Notes: a model not told the origin generated them from the sequence alone. Shown: positions 23,471 through 36,047, numbered from the stretch's first letter. The stretch is 64,000 bases of DNA from Anarhynchus alexandrinus (GCA_008711295.1 VUYV01000016.1:5443871-5507870), one strand, 5' to 3'. Translations and numbers: made by a program.

Positions 23471-25996
23471 GCAAGCATAGGATAGTCTCACTGGAATTGA
23501 TTTTTTATTAGCCAAGTCAGTGAAGCCATAATTATTATAGCTCTCCCGGGCTGATAGCTATCAGCCATTTATAGGGCAGCAGGGAGATAAATACAGCATT
23601 TACACGTACATATAATCATTTTATTTCTGTATTAAATATTCATTTCCAAAGGGTTTCCCAGCACACACAGGATTTACAGAATGACTGTGCAGCAATCATC
23701 GCCCGGCGCCTGCTTCGCTGCTGGCTCGCGTGCTGCTGGTGGCTGCGATGTCTGCAGAGCAGGCTGCTCGCAAACGCCTGTGTTCGGCTTCACTCTGCCT
23801 GCTGCTGCCTTGCTTGGCTTCAAAATATAATTATTTTTATTTATTACTATCCTATTTTTCTTCTTCTACCTGCACAGCGTACTCACTTTTGCCACTGTTT
23901 TGCATTTCTCTATCCTAAATATCAAAACGTTTTAAAGTTCTGGCTGTTTCTCAGCTTGTGGTGCTCTCATCCACATGTTTTTTGGCTGTTGCCTTTCCAA
24001 GACCTCTCAGGACCAGTGACAGATGCCTAAAGGGCTATTGCCACTCACTTTAATGACCACATTTGTGCTTTTATGAGGAATCCAGGGTATGGCATCACAT
24101 CCACACCAGCGGGGAACATCCTTTAATTCCTTGAATGCCAGCGGATGCCACCAGATGTCCTATAGTGAGACATTATCTTAGAAATCACATTTCACCCAAA
24201 AATTGCTCTGAGCCTTTTTTCTTTTTCAGAGGAACAAATACAAACTTGCAGCTGTACCTTACACAATTACTTTGGCCTAAATTAACTAAGTGGGAATTAT
24301 ACACAACTTCAAGAACAAACACCAATCTGGAGAATACTGCTAAGCCAAACAGAGGGGCATTATTATTATAATAACAAGCTTCTCCAAAGCACAGGAGTCC
24401 ACGCAACCCTCGCCCCAGCATTTTGCAGCAGCTGGTTTTGCAGGGATAAATACAGCCTCGTGGGCAGTTCCATCTGCTGGCCCACCAGAAATGGCAACAT
24501 TGAAAAAAAACCCACGAAAACTCCCCAAATCTATGTTTTACTCCAGTGATGACACATTCATCCTCCCAGCTGGCTTCTAAGTCACTCAGCCTCGCAGATT
24601 TATGTGAAATGGTACTTAAAAATACTTCTTGCCATTAGCTGGAGGTGGAAAGGGGATGAGACAGCAAGAGAAGAAAGAGCATCTGCTCTGAGACTACTGA
24701 AAAGCTCAAAGTTTACTGCAAAGGGCTGTAAAGAAACATAAACAGGTTATATAGCAGAAAATCCTGACAGCCCAAAAACAGTATTTTATGCAAAATCTCT
24801 CCTTCTGTGAAGCCAGGCGCAGGACGTGCAGCAGGTCAACACAAATGCCTGAGTCCCTGGTTAGGAAGTGGCTTCATCTGAATTCAAGCAACATTTGTTA
24901 CTTGGTTTTGCACCAACGACTGACAAAGCCCACGACAACACCCGTCTCAAACTTTTATAGGACCCACGGAACTAAAGCACCCCACAATCTTTACGTACAA
25001 TGTCCTTTGATGTACGAATGCACAAGCCCTTTCTTCCCCTCCCACAGACAGGAAAATAGCTACAAATAAGATGTTGAAGGAAAGAAGTGCTGTTTCTGGG
25101 ATTTAGCAAAATTAAAACAAACGAAAAAAGCTAACCCCAACCCCCCCACATACGTGTTTGGGTTCCCTAGAAATGACGCTTGTGCTTTCAATAGCTTTGG
25201 GGCAAGGCACAGTCCGTGCAACCACAGTTTCTGCAAAGTGGCTAAAAGCAAGTTTCCAGCACTGCTCTGGTAGAAGATGCTGAGCTCTGTCCTCCGGGGT
25301 TGTGGCTTGGCTGTGAAGCACGAAAACATGCACGCGTAACTCCCCATATGTTAAGATAAGCAAATACCTATTTGCAGTTACTGCCAAAACCTCTACAGAT
25401 GACTCTGCACTGAAAGCACAAAATCCCTCATCAGATCGTGGAACAGCTCAGGGTTGGGTTTTCTATAGCTGCTGCCCTTTTCCAATGAAAGTATAAACTC
25501 TCCCTTAATTGAATTTGACAATTGAAAAGTAAAGCCATTTAAAATAACAAATGGTTCCCCAGCTTTCCCTGCAGCAAGGTTAGAGACACTTAATTGAACT
25601 TTAGCTTAGCTGCCAAACCAGAAAACCAGCAAACAAGAAAGTGTTGGGAATACCTGCGTTTATTAAGTTAGTAACTCATCTTTCTCCAAGAACAGTTCTG
25701 CACTGTCAAAATTTTTTCAATTTCTTAATCAGTGAAAAAGCAATGAAAAGAGAAAACTATCGGGGACCACAAGGACTGCGGATGTATCCGCAGAACGGGC
25801 TGCAGCAGCCAATAACGAAATGCCCCTGTAAAAATATCCAGGAGACCAGAGCACAACCTCACCATGTTACAGGGGATATTTTGCTTAAGCCACATCCATA
25901 TAAAATGGAAATGCAACACACGCAAGCTGGGAGGCAATTTCACCACCCCCCCCATATGTCGCAGTTGATGAGATGGATCCTGGAACAGCTTTGGGG
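23471..25996. other. Non-coding stretch, no gene recognised
   Basis: Includes an AT-rich candidate conserved block at about 23495-23655 (CATAATTATTATAGCTC, TTAAATATTCATTTCC) directly followed by a small CpG-bearing patch at 23700-23780. Another AT-rich block sits near 25480-25560. No frame with family resemblance and no RNA gene is seen. Confidence 0.55.
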
Positions 25997-26345
25997 TCAG
26001 TCTTGGCAAGAGGGTGTTGAAAAACTGGAAAGGATATGGGAGACAGCCGTAAAAATTACTGGATGGGAGAAAAATGTCTTATAATAAGAAACTTAGGATC
26101 TCAATCTGTTCAGCTTGTCTAAAGAAGACTGAGAGGTAACTTTATTATAGCGTAAAACCCCCTTCACAAAGGAAAATACAGTGCAAAAAAAAGGCTTTGT
26201 TATCTCTGCAATGAGGAATAAAAGGAATCACTAGCTGGGAGCTGAAGGCAAGGAAGAGCCAACAAGGAAAGTATTTTTGTACAGTGAATCATTAAACTCC
26301 TGAACAGGCTATCAAATAGAGCAGCAAACGTTTAAAATGCCCTGC
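25997..26345 (+). mobile_element. Ancient CR1-like LINE relic (ORF2 C-terminal region)
   Basis: This is a strongly decayed copy of an old amniote-type CR1. The frame ending at 26084 reads VEKLERIWETAVKITGW, close to the CR1 segment that usually reads like L-E-K-L-E-R-I-Q-x-R-A-T-K-I-I. Downstream nucleotides continue in order: TCTCAATCTGTTCAGCTTGT, CTAAAGAAGACTGAGAGGTA, then TAGCTGGGAGCTGAAGGCAA, and ACTCCTGAACAGGCTATCAA, corresponding to the LFSLSKRRLRGD, GWKLK and WNxL regions. Many indels break the frame. Its divergence from the other CR1 copies in this window suggests that it predates the bird-specific subfamilies. Confidence 0.75.
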
Positions 26346-29300
26346 GCCAAGGCGAGCGGGTGGAAACAGAGTGGCTCACGAAATGCCAGAGCAAGGACAA
26401 AAATGATTCAGCAGTCACTTCTGGATTCAGTTTCTGAATCTACATGATGAGCCCAGCACCTCGCGTGGATAGGGAGCAGCGCAATATGTACTGTAACATG
26501 CTCAGACATATAAAAACGGTGTAAATCTTCCTTTCAAAAGTCAGTTTCTAAGAAATATGGAAATATAGGTAGCATCCTTATGTTCTGATTTTATTTAAGG
26601 CTTTCTACATAGTTGAAAATACAATAAAGAAATACGTGCTTTTAATTATCTTAATGCAGTGCTAACCACCTCCAGAGAGGTCCAGGGCACTGCTTTCGGT
26701 GCCGCCAGACTTCTGGTGCACCCTCGCAAACCTCTCTTTGCTGCTGTTGGGAACCAGCTTGTGCTTTGTTGGCTCCATTGGGCTTTTGTCGAGGCAATGT
26801 TATGGACAGTTGATTGCAGCTATTTCCCTTCTTTGCTTTCCCACTTGCAAAGTAATTGCAAAGTATTGAGGGATATTAAAACACAAGAAGTAAAAAACAT
26901 TTGCACTACCTTTTTTCTCCTCCAAGAATCAGCCGATGTTTTCCCACACAGCAAAGAGAGCATCTCTTATGCTACTTATTAATGTTTAAACATGTTTATT
27001 TCAAGCGATAGCAGTGCTCTTTGATAAGTAATGATCCAGGTAAAATAAAAATAGCTAACAAAGGAAAACAAGATTGTTTGGCTGCGTTTCTGCCAAGCTG
27101 TTCTCAGAAGTCCAACAATTAAAGGAGAACATATCCATGCTGGAAAAGCTCAGTGAAGCACGAGAAATAAGTTAAGAGTTAGGAAACCCTTGGAGCTACA
27201 TCCTCCCCCTGACCTCGGTACACATGTTGCTTGGTAATTTGGCCAGCAGGTTGGCCACCAACACCTGGCCGAGATCGAACACTGATCCAGTGAGACTCTC
27301 TTGAGAATGGCAGAGCTACACGTTGCACTCGCTTTCAGCAGTGCAGCACCAGGGTCCCTGTTTAGAGATTCATTTTAAGAGCTCATTTTGCAAAATACTT
27401 GCTCATTATCACTAACTAACCGGTGATTAAATAATCACATACTTTAATCTCAGATGCTAGACAGCTTCCTCTGCCTGGTCTCAGAATTAAAGGGAGAAAT
27501 TTTCCCATGTTGGGCAGCAGCTCTGCGAGGACCAAGAAATCACATCAGTCTTCTGATGAGCTCTCACAATGCACTGAAATGTATTTCTATCCTTCCCCAG
27601 TAAATCTCAACTTTAAAAGGTAGGCGGCTATCGGGTAACAGTAAAACAGTTTACCCAGTGTAGTTCATCCAAATTTTATGACAGAGAAACAGAGCACTTT
27701 GCAGAGGTGGCTTAAAGCTATGGATGCTTGTACTGAACTCCTGCAAAGTCTGCAATGATTCAAAATGATTTAATGACACATCTGCTTTGGGTTTATATTT
27801 TTCCAAGCAGCGGGACGTTGGAGAAGCGAGTATATCAGCAGCTTCTTCTATTCTGAGCCCCACTTCACAATTTCTATGCCAAGGGCACGCTCTACCCTAC
27901 AAAGGCATGGGAGGGATGGATGGATGCTCTCCAACTTGCTCGCTGTGCTGAGTGCAATGGGTTTTGTGGGAATTCTAGCAACGCAAACAACGCATACTGC
28001 TGATAACAGCCAGTAAGGAGGCAAAAAAGTTTTAATATATTAAGGTGGGGATTTCCAGGAAGCCCTACAGGACCCAGATCAACCCGAACTGAATTTCAAC
28101 AGGAGCTGCAAGTCCCAGCCTAAAGATCCCACTGTTTCTGCCAGCACCACGTCCGGTCCCTTAGAGCTGTGAGACAGGGACCTGACCCCTCTCCCAGCAA
28201 AGGCAGGGATTCCAGCAGCAGGGCAATGCTTTAGGAACAGGATTATATGAAGACTTTTTCTGCAGCTACTAACTCCAGTACAAAACGACCCAGGAAGAAG
28301 GTTTTGTGGAGCACTTTGTCTTCTCCTCTGGCTATATAGGGAACCCGCACCCTAATACAGCCCCTCTGACACATGTTTAATCTTGGTGCCCAAAGCAGGC
28401 TGTGTTAGTCCTACCTAACTATTGCAGAGGTCTGCGCTTTGCCTAAGGCTCATTTAAGCCCCACTAAAGCCCTCAAACAAGGCTTGAAATGCCGTTGCTG
28501 CAGTGCATAGGATTAAAGCTGGTCCTTCTGCAGAGGGGTGAATGTCATTTGCAGAACTGTGTTAATTCCTGATTTGAATTTAGATGATGTTTTTAAATAA
28601 GAAACAAGCTCAGAACATCCGCTGGGAATCTGTGACTTGGATAAACGTTAGTAAGTCACTAAATACGAGTTACTACTGGAAAAGTGCTCAGACTGCAGTG
28701 CTGGATATATAATAATAATAATTAAAGAAAGGAAGATCACTTCTAGAGAATAGAGAATAATGGCTTCAGATTGCATATTATGGGCACGGCTGATGTATTC
28801 AGAATGGTACAACAGCATTAATGAGCTCAAGATCAGCAAGCTCAATCTACAAAATATACTGTCATGAAGGAAGAGAAGAGGAATGGGAAAGGAGGAGGCG
28901 CTACCCAGGGTTTTCCTCAAAAAGGCACTTTTCTCAAAGGAAAGCAACAAGAATTGGGAGAGGGAAGTCCCCAGGGCAGATCAGATCGGGAAAACAGGGG
29001 CGATGAGACAGCAAAATCCTGCGGCTATTCCAGCCAAACTCTCCCAGTGCCAACACTTGCTGTTGTATGCCCTCGACAATTCCTCCTGCAGTCAGTGGGT
29101 GGTAACAAAGGTCAAGCAACACCAGACTCCCCAGAATTTTGGCATACCTAACTAACCAGCATCTTCAGATTAACCCATTCTGCAGGATGATTTTCCAGCC
29201 CCAAATAAGTGGTAGCTGGAGCAATAACTACAACAAATACCCATCCATGACAAGCAGATAAGAGAAGCATCCCACCACGGCTCCTGACTGCCCCGTCAAC

Positions 29301-31076
29301 ACCACCCCAGGGTGCTCCAGCAGTACCATCAGTGCCATGAGTCTCATTCACAGGTCCTAGTTTCTTTTGTCTTATTTTTTAAAATGTAGGTGCTACTAGA
29401 TATTTATACAGGAGGAGAAAAAAAAAAATCCGATTCCACGCCATCTTACATTGATATACCTATTCTAAAATAACATGAAATTTTCACATTCATACTTTTC
29501 CCTGCACAAGTAATTCTAACACAGTAAATCTTCAACAGATCTCCCCAAACCAGTGGTGTGTTGAAATAAAACAGTCCTACATTCATCTAGAAGATGGTGT
29601 CTCCCCAAACCAGTGGTGCATTGAAATAAAAGACAGTCCTACATTTATCTAGGTGGTGGTGGTGGGAAAACCTCTCATGAATGGAAAGGAAATTTGGCAT
29701 CTTAAACTGGATGAGCACACAGCCCACATCTTTACATCGCTCCAAGCACAAGAAAGGCTTTGCAGAGAGAGAAAGCGGCAGCTGCACTGAAGAATTAAAT
29801 TTAAAATACATTTACTTTCAAAGTGGGCGAAAAATGTCTCTTAACTCCTAATCTTTCATATTTTAGAGTTGAGTAAAATGGATGTTCTTTTCTTTTAAAA
29901 AGTCATGCAATTTAATGCGATGCTTCCCAGCAGGCCGCATCTGTTTTAAACGTTCGCATTCAAAATGTGAAACCACTCCCCTCCTCCTCCCCCTTAATTT
30001 TATCTAGAATTATGAATCCTCCATTTGCTTAAGCATATCCTGAACAGATGAGCCTCAGAAAACCAAAACCTTAATCTGGGACAATCTTCTGCATTCTTCG
30101 AGAGACACCATATTTGGGAAATGCTGTGGAGGGACTCACTAGCTGTGGTCCACCCAGGTATCAGCAGCGTAAGGAGGGAGAGGAGACTGCGGGCAGAATT
30201 TAGGGCTGACGTGCGATTTGGGCTGTTTTCTTTGTTTCTGGCTGAAACACCACAGTAAAATCCTCTGAAATGCTCAAAACATGGATGAACAAACAGTTTT
30301 GGAAGAGGTTCAGAGCAATGGGGACTCAAGACTCCTGGAGCAGGTCAAGCTTTGCTGAGGAAGGGTAGCGTCCCCTAAGCAAACCAGGGTGTCAAGCTTC
30401 TGGCTTGGAAAATGCAAATGATTACAGAGAAGTGTTAAGAGCAGGAATGAGGGAAAACTGCAAAGCACATCACATGGTAACGCTTCCTCTAGGAGTGAAT
30501 GCCATAAAATTCTCTAATTTCAAAGGTCAAAAGTTGGTAACATTTGTAAAAAGAGACAGTCCTTAGCAAATCCCACTGAAGTGGGGTACGTAAAAATAGT
30601 AAAGCAGACAAAGGTTGCATAGATGCATATTTTTAGACAAATCATAGACCATCCAAAACCCACATGGTTATCAGGAATGTTGAAAAGCAGTTTATCGCTA
30701 CAACAGGCTATGGATAAATAGGTACTGCACAACTTTTTAGGGAAAAGATTAACAATACGGTGCAGATTATACAGAAATGACAGAGCAGCGACAGTGCTGG
30801 ATGTCAAAGAAAGTTCAACGCTACAGAGGTAAGCGAGCTAATGGTACCAGCATAACCCCAGTGAGTTGCAACGCCATGCCCAATTGCAGGCAGCATGGCA
30901 CAGACGTGCCAGCACAGCCACCTGAGCAGCGACTGCGATCCGATCACAGACAATAAGGATGGAAAACCCCAGTTACTTCCACGATGACTGGGCAATCATC
31001 TTGATGGCTTGTGGTTGTAGAGACTGAATTTTCTAACATCAGAAGCGACTGCTTCTCAGTCAAAAATACTTTAAAG
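26346..31076. other. Non-coding stretch, no gene recognised
   Basis: Unique sequence with a short ATA repeat at 28706-28722, a 60 bp tandem duplication at 29541-29652 and an A run near 29410. The frame at 26659-26982 (107 codons) and the minus-strand frame at 30000-30329 (109 codons) have no recognisable motif. Confidence 0.55.
29541..29652. repeat. Tandem duplication, 60 bp period, two copies
   Basis: CTCCCCAAACCAGTGGTG starts both copies, at 29541 and 29601. Each copy runs through TTGAAATAAA and CAGTCCTACATT to ATCTAG, ending at 29590 and 29652. The copies differ by one substitution in the first block and a 2-base insertion, so the duplication is fairly recent. Confidence 0.95.
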
Positions 31077-31322
31077 TAGCAAATGAAATTCAATACTGGG
31101 AAACACAAACCAACTCACAGAGCAGGGACAGCAACCTTCACTTTGCGAGCACAGAAACAGTCTCTCAATTAACTTTAAGATCAGGAAAGAAATCTTGAAA
31201 GCCTTATGAATACTTCCCTATAAACATCAACCTAATGCTCTGCAATAATTAAGATCAAAATATAAAGTCAAGAACTGTTACAAGACAGAGAGGGGGAACA
31301 AAATGAACAAATAATCTGATGA
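31077..31322 (+). mobile_element. Ancient CR1-like LINE relic (ORF2 middle/C-terminal region)
   Basis: The words AGCAAATGAAATTCAATACT, GATCAGGAAAGAAATCTTGA and ACATCAACCTAATGCTCTGC, then AAGTCAAGAACTGTTACAAG and GAGAGGGGGAACAAAATGAA, follow in order the old CR1 region that encodes W-x-M-K-F-N, Q-E-R-D-L-G-V and the following A-A-x-K-K-A-N segment. The frame is destroyed by indels. This segment lies upstream in ORF2 of the one preserved at 26.0 kb, yet it sits downstream in the window on the same strand, so the two are separate insertions or a rearranged one. Confidence 0.65.
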
Positions 31323-33630
31323 GTCAGTACGCACTGAAGCACCGACTCTACCGAGGGTCAGGCTCCGGCTGCGTCTGCCCGGGGCTTTGCTGCAGCTTGT
31401 TCAGCTGTACCAGCAATTTTTCTATTGACTAGGTGGCTTATCTTTGCGCATAACCGTAATGCTTGTACAGAGGGTAGTAACAGGCAGGTATTCTGTGAAG
31501 AATAAAATATTGATGATGCCTGCGCGATCAGGCGGTGCAGAGGAATAGCGGCACACTATGATACAGCGGGGAACTCCCAAGCAGGCGCACAGGATGCCAC
31601 GCAGTAGGGTGCAGGCGCAGGAAGATAAGAGAGTGGGTGCAGGATGGTACTGGCCCCCCCATAGACAACACAGCATAAGCCCCATATGTATCTCACCAAC
31701 AGTCAAAGAAACGCAGACCTTGGCAAAATCAGGTTTTGGGGTAGCAAAGATCATAAGGAACAAGTATCTGATGTGTTCAAGACGCTCTGCATACAGTAAA
31801 CATGGATATAATGTGGGGATGCAAACTCTAAGAAAATGCACCTAAATGCAAGCTGGAAAAAATAAATATATTCATTATCCCTAGTGGATCCTAGAGCCAA
31901 CTGGAAGAAACAACCAACCTCCACCTCCTGCTTCTCCCAGCAAGGAAGAACAAATGCCACCATCAGCATCATGCTCCTCCTGGAGGCAGCGCGGGACACC
32001 GATGACTCACTGCACTATTTATTTATTTATTAATATTAAGAGCAGTCAGGACTAGATGCAGAAATGTTTTATTGGAGAAGAGGCATTTTGAATTTACAGA
32101 AGGGTCTTTAAGGCTAAAGTGGGATAAGAGCCCTTACAAGACAGCAATTTCCACCTGCAAAATTGGTCTGTTTGGTTGAATTTGAATTGAACCTCTGCTT
32201 CTGCTGGTTGCATCTCAATTTTTGGGCAGGCTTTGATGTACAGTACAGAAAGCCAGACATACCTGCAGGGGAGCCAAGAAAGAAGAAAAAAGAAAACCAA
32301 AAACTTACCCCTGTGCCACCCTACTTTTTCCCAGGGGGCAGTGGAAGGGTGAGCAGAGAAATGCACAGATGTTAGGAAACGTGTGTTTAGCAACATTTAA
32401 CTTGAGATCTCCTCTGTAGCACTATTTTTTATTTTCCTTTTCTTTTTCTGTAATAAGTAGAGTTGGACTAATAATAACCACTTCATAGAAGGTTAAGATT
32501 TCAATCACAGTAACAATACATTCTTAACTTTGCAAATAAGATGCGTTTCCTTTTGCTCATAACAAGATTCCAAGTGCAACACTCACTAGTTACGGTGTCT
32601 TACAGAACCTAAAATGAAAATTAAAAAACTGAGCATTGCGTTTTTGTTGGTTTTTTTTTTTTTTAAAAAAAGTTCCTATATTTTGGCAGATTCCATTCCT
32701 TCCTGTCTCAGTTTTTGGACCAGAATACATCAAATACCTCCATGCCAGTAAACCAAGATACCTGCAGCTGGACCCCTCTCTCCGGCAACCATGCCCATCA
32801 ATATTTATATTCTTGCTGGCCTGAAGGACGATGGTCAGAGCAGCAGATGAACAGCAAGTCTAGAGATCACCTTAATTTTCTAAGCAGGGCACATCTCTCA
32901 TTCCCTGTGCCTTACTTTCACTGGTCACAGAAGAGCAGGATAAACCCAGTAATGAGTGCAAAAAGAGATACAGAGACAAAAGAAAATAATTTCTGAACCC
33001 CCTAACCATCACTGCAACAACATAGAGAGCAATCAGGGATGAGAAGCAGGCTGCCAGCATACCGAGAATGAAGTTCTCTTTCAGGAGGGTATTTGCAATA
33101 GCACTCAAGGACCGAAGCTGGGAGATTAGTTAGCTATTTTATGTAAGAAAGACTGCTTGAATAATCAGTTTTTCTGATGTTGCCATGTCTTTTCATTTGT
33201 TAGTGTGGAGCATAATTGCTTCTTGTAAAGTTGAATGACTTCAAATTAGATGGAAAGATGGTCATTGCAAAGATAATTTTCAACATTCCCATTCAAAGTT
33301 GTAGGTTTAAAAATATGAGTTGAAATGCAATGGAATAATTAATGTGGCAGCAGTCACTTAATTTGTCCTCTTTCTTTTGTTTCTTCCTTGCTACACGCTT
33401 TTAAGCTACACCAGTATGTACATCCACGGGAAATGAAAAGCAGGAAAATAAATACATTTATCTAGATCAACCTCCTTGCCAGACCTGGAAGCCTTTAGTA
33501 CAGTCAACACCAGTGATTAAGCCCAGATTACATTAAAACAAATTTGCCATGTCACTCCTAATACTTCTATTTGGCATCGACCCAAATATTTTTGTTTGTT
33601 TTTATCCTCTCTCCAAACACCAACCAATGT
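31323..33630. other. Non-coding stretch, no gene recognised
   Basis: Includes an ATTT repeat at about 32017-32033, a T run at 32651-32662, and an AT-rich candidate conserved block at 33200-33390 (GCAATGGAATAATTAATGTG near 33328). The overlapping + and - frames at 31422-31999 show nothing recognisable. Confidence 0.55.
33200..33390. other. Candidate conserved non-coding element
   Basis: Low-repeat AT-rich sequence with GCATAATTGCTTC, GATAATTTTCAAC and GGAATAATTAATG. There is no open frame of note. It is called from composition alone. Confidence 0.22.
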
Positions 33631-33755
33631 CACAGACTCACCCCAGCTGGAGGGGTCCCTGTGCCCCCCATTCGCAGCAGGACCAGGGCGGGTCGCTTGG
33701 GACTTTGTCCGGCTGTGGCTTGAAAACCTCCAGGTAGAGAGACAGGATCAGTCAA
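33631..33755 (-). mobile_element. Older CR1 LINE 3' fragment
   Basis: On the + strand the segment ACTTTGTCCGGCTGTGGCTT followed by GAAAACCTCCAGGTAGAGAG matches the reverse complement of the CR1 3' region that typically reads like CTTTGTCCAGTCGGGTTTTG then AAAACCTCCAAGGATGGAGA. Upstream, CACAGACTCACCCCAGCTGG and GCAGCAGGACCAGGGCGGGT resemble a worn CR1 3' terminus in reverse. It is more diverged than the copy at 35.8 kb. Confidence 0.55.
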
Positions 33756-35754
33756 TCCCCCCACCTGCAAACTTTCTACATGTAAGAGCTATTCATAATA
33801 CTCCTGTAAATCATTACTCGATTACTGCAGCAATCAAAATGACTATTTCTTACCAGTCGGTTCAACTAAGCTTCGTCATCGTGCATTTTTCCTCTCTCTG
33901 TCTTACCTATCTTTCCAAAATTCCTTGCTCTCCTATTTCTTTCCTCCCTACCAAAAGGCTTCCCATATTCCTGAAGGCACGTACCACCCTGACTGCAGGA
34001 ATTTTGCGGTTGGTATTTACACGCCGGGATACTCGGAGGTCCTTTTTATGAGGAAATGCAAAGCCACTTTCGTTTGAGCACGGAGCCCCTGCAGAGCCCA
34101 CGGGATGAGCCCTGCCAGCCGCGAGCAGGGAGAGAGTGCTGCCAGATAAAGGATGGAGGGAGCAAAGAACAGAAGAGACTCCTGTGCACCGCCTTAGGTC
34201 AGCAAACAACTTCCAGCCACTTGAAAACTTGAGGGAGCTTCGGGGTCGTTTGCTCTTCTTTGAGTGTGCTCTGCTCTGCTTTCGGCCTGCAGGCAATGAC
34301 AGCGCGGCTGACGAAGATGACGCATAGGGGAGAGGAGATTTTAGTAACTGGGGCGGAGAAGAAGAGGCAGCGAGTGGTGAGAGGAGGAGGAAAAGGAGCC
34401 TATATAAAGCAGCAAAATTCAGAAACAGCCAATGCTTTCTTAGAAAAGAGAAATCCAACAGTGAAAGAGCAGAGTTCGGGGAATTTTGGAACTGCCACAT
34501 GCAACATAAGAGTGAGCTGAGACCCAGTTGCATCTTGCAACAACACTCATCTCAGGGATCAAACTCCAAACCAAGGTACATCCATCCCACCACCTTTCTC
34601 AAGTGCACGAGGAGATTTTCACACACCCGATCCCACACCACCACAAGAGGCAGGAGTCCAGGGGCCTCCCGAGGTCTGAAATTCAATAAAAGTGTTTGCA
34701 GAATTATTGCACCAAAACCAAAGCTTTACCAGGCAGAGGCACTGGGGTCATAAAACCAGGTAACACATGAGGCATCCCCCCCATCCCCAGCAAAGGGACA
34801 AGCCCCACTACAGCTCCTGCTTTTCCAACTGCACCAAACGAACTAAAGCCTCACCAGATCTTCCAGCACACCCTCCGGAAACGCGGCATCAGGGAAGGAC
34901 TGAACTGTGGGAGGTGATGTACCTGGGAGCCCAGCTGCCTGCATGTCTCGTCCCACAAGACCCGCGCTGCTCTGTGGTTCTGGGGACTCCTGCCTCGCTC
35001 AGCCACGGCGCTGGGAGTTTCCACCAGTGGGTACCGAGATATAATAAACAACTGCTGCACCACGCTCAATCCTGTGTATGAAACAGCATACATAATTAGA
35101 GCTGCCCGTATATGCAAAGGCTCAAAATTAAAAGTCAGCAACTTCTACTGTTACTTCTTGATTTTGGCAGGTCTCACTTTCCCACTTGGCATCCTTACAA
35201 TGTCTTTGGTAAAGACTAAGATAACAGTCTCGATCATCGAGCAATTGTTTTTTGTAAACACGCATCTGTGTACATCAGATAAATCATCTGGTACCTGCTG
35301 TACATTTAATCTCTCCGTGACTGTGCAAAGCATTTACCCAAGTCTGGCAGAGCCCTCAGCCCCTGCACTTCAACCTGCAACCCACCCGCCCTTACAGCCT
35401 GCTACACATTGGCTCATTGTTCGTGCTCGCGGCTTGTTTTCTCATCCATTCACACAATGTGCTTCCAAGGCTGGGTTTTCTTGGCACAGATCCCCAAAGT
35501 GCCTTCCCCAGCACATACAGTACTGCTAGGAAAGCCGCCATGACAGATAATAGCACTCTTATGCCAAGTACAAGAACTTACTTTTTCTTTAAGTTTTTTT
35601 TCTGCAATTTTGTAATGTAACTAGCCACAGGTTCCCAATGTCTGTCTTTAAGAGGTGGAGGAGTAGGGGAAATCTCTCCTTGATTCATTAAGGCACTACT
35701 GTACACATCTCTGTTTAAGTGCAAAAGTCCGATTTCATTCAATTTGACTATATA
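33756..35754. other. Non-coding stretch with one TATA-like site
   Basis: GC-richer around 34050-34420, then ordinary unique sequence. The longest frame (minus strand 33907-34533, 208 codons) is Ser/Leu-rich low complexity mirroring purine-rich + strand DNA, and I do not treat it as a gene. No RNA gene is seen. Confidence 0.55.
34310..34440 (+). promoter_or_regulatory. Possible TATA-type core promoter
   Basis: TATATAAA at 34401-34408 is a good TATA-box match. Upstream lie a TGACGCAT word (CRE-like, near 34318) and a purine tract rich in GGAG (about 34370-34400). A start would be expected near 34431-34435. I see no convincing exon or open frame after it, so this may be a chance TATA sequence. 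The element reads acceptably on the minus strand too. Confidence 0.25.
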
Positions 35755-36034
35755 TCACAGAATCAGCGAATGGTCAGGGTTGGAAGGGACCTCTGGAGAT
35801 CATCTAGTCCAAACCCCTGCCAGAGCAGGGTCACCTACAGCAGGTTGCACAGGATGGCATCCAGGCAGGTTTTGAATGTCTCCAGAGTGGGAGACTCCAC
35901 CACTTCTCTGGGCAGCCTGTTCCAGTGCTCTGCCACCCTCAAAGAAGTTCCTCCTCATGTTTAGATGGAACTTTCTATGTTCAAGTTTGTGCCCGTTACC
36001 TCTTGTTCTACCACTCGGCACCACTGAAAAAAGA
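35755..36034 (-). mobile_element. CR1 LINE 3' fragment
   Basis: The + strand shows the reverse complement of a CR1 tail: ATCACAGAATCAGCGAATGG, TTGGAAGGGACCTCTGGAGA, TCATCTAGTCCAAACCCCTG, then GGGCAGCCTGTTCCAGTGCT and AAGAAGTTCCTCCTCATGTT. On the minus strand the end of ORF2 is still partly readable (R-R-N-F-F-E around 35950). The subfamily differs from the + strand copies at 42 and 48 kb, as its end carries CAGAATC units rather than ATTCTATG. It is 5'-truncated at about 280 bp. Confidence 0.95.
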
Positions 36035-36047
36035 CTGTTCAGATGAT

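Noticed and set aside
32326..32342. CTCF-core-like CCCAGGGGGCA
   Set aside because: Only the central part of the motif matches; the upstream positions fail, and such matches are common by chance.
33907..34533. A 208-codon minus-strand frame, the longest outside repeats
   Set aside because: Ser/Leu-rich low complexity that mirrors a purine-rich + strand, with no domain and competing frames on the other strand.
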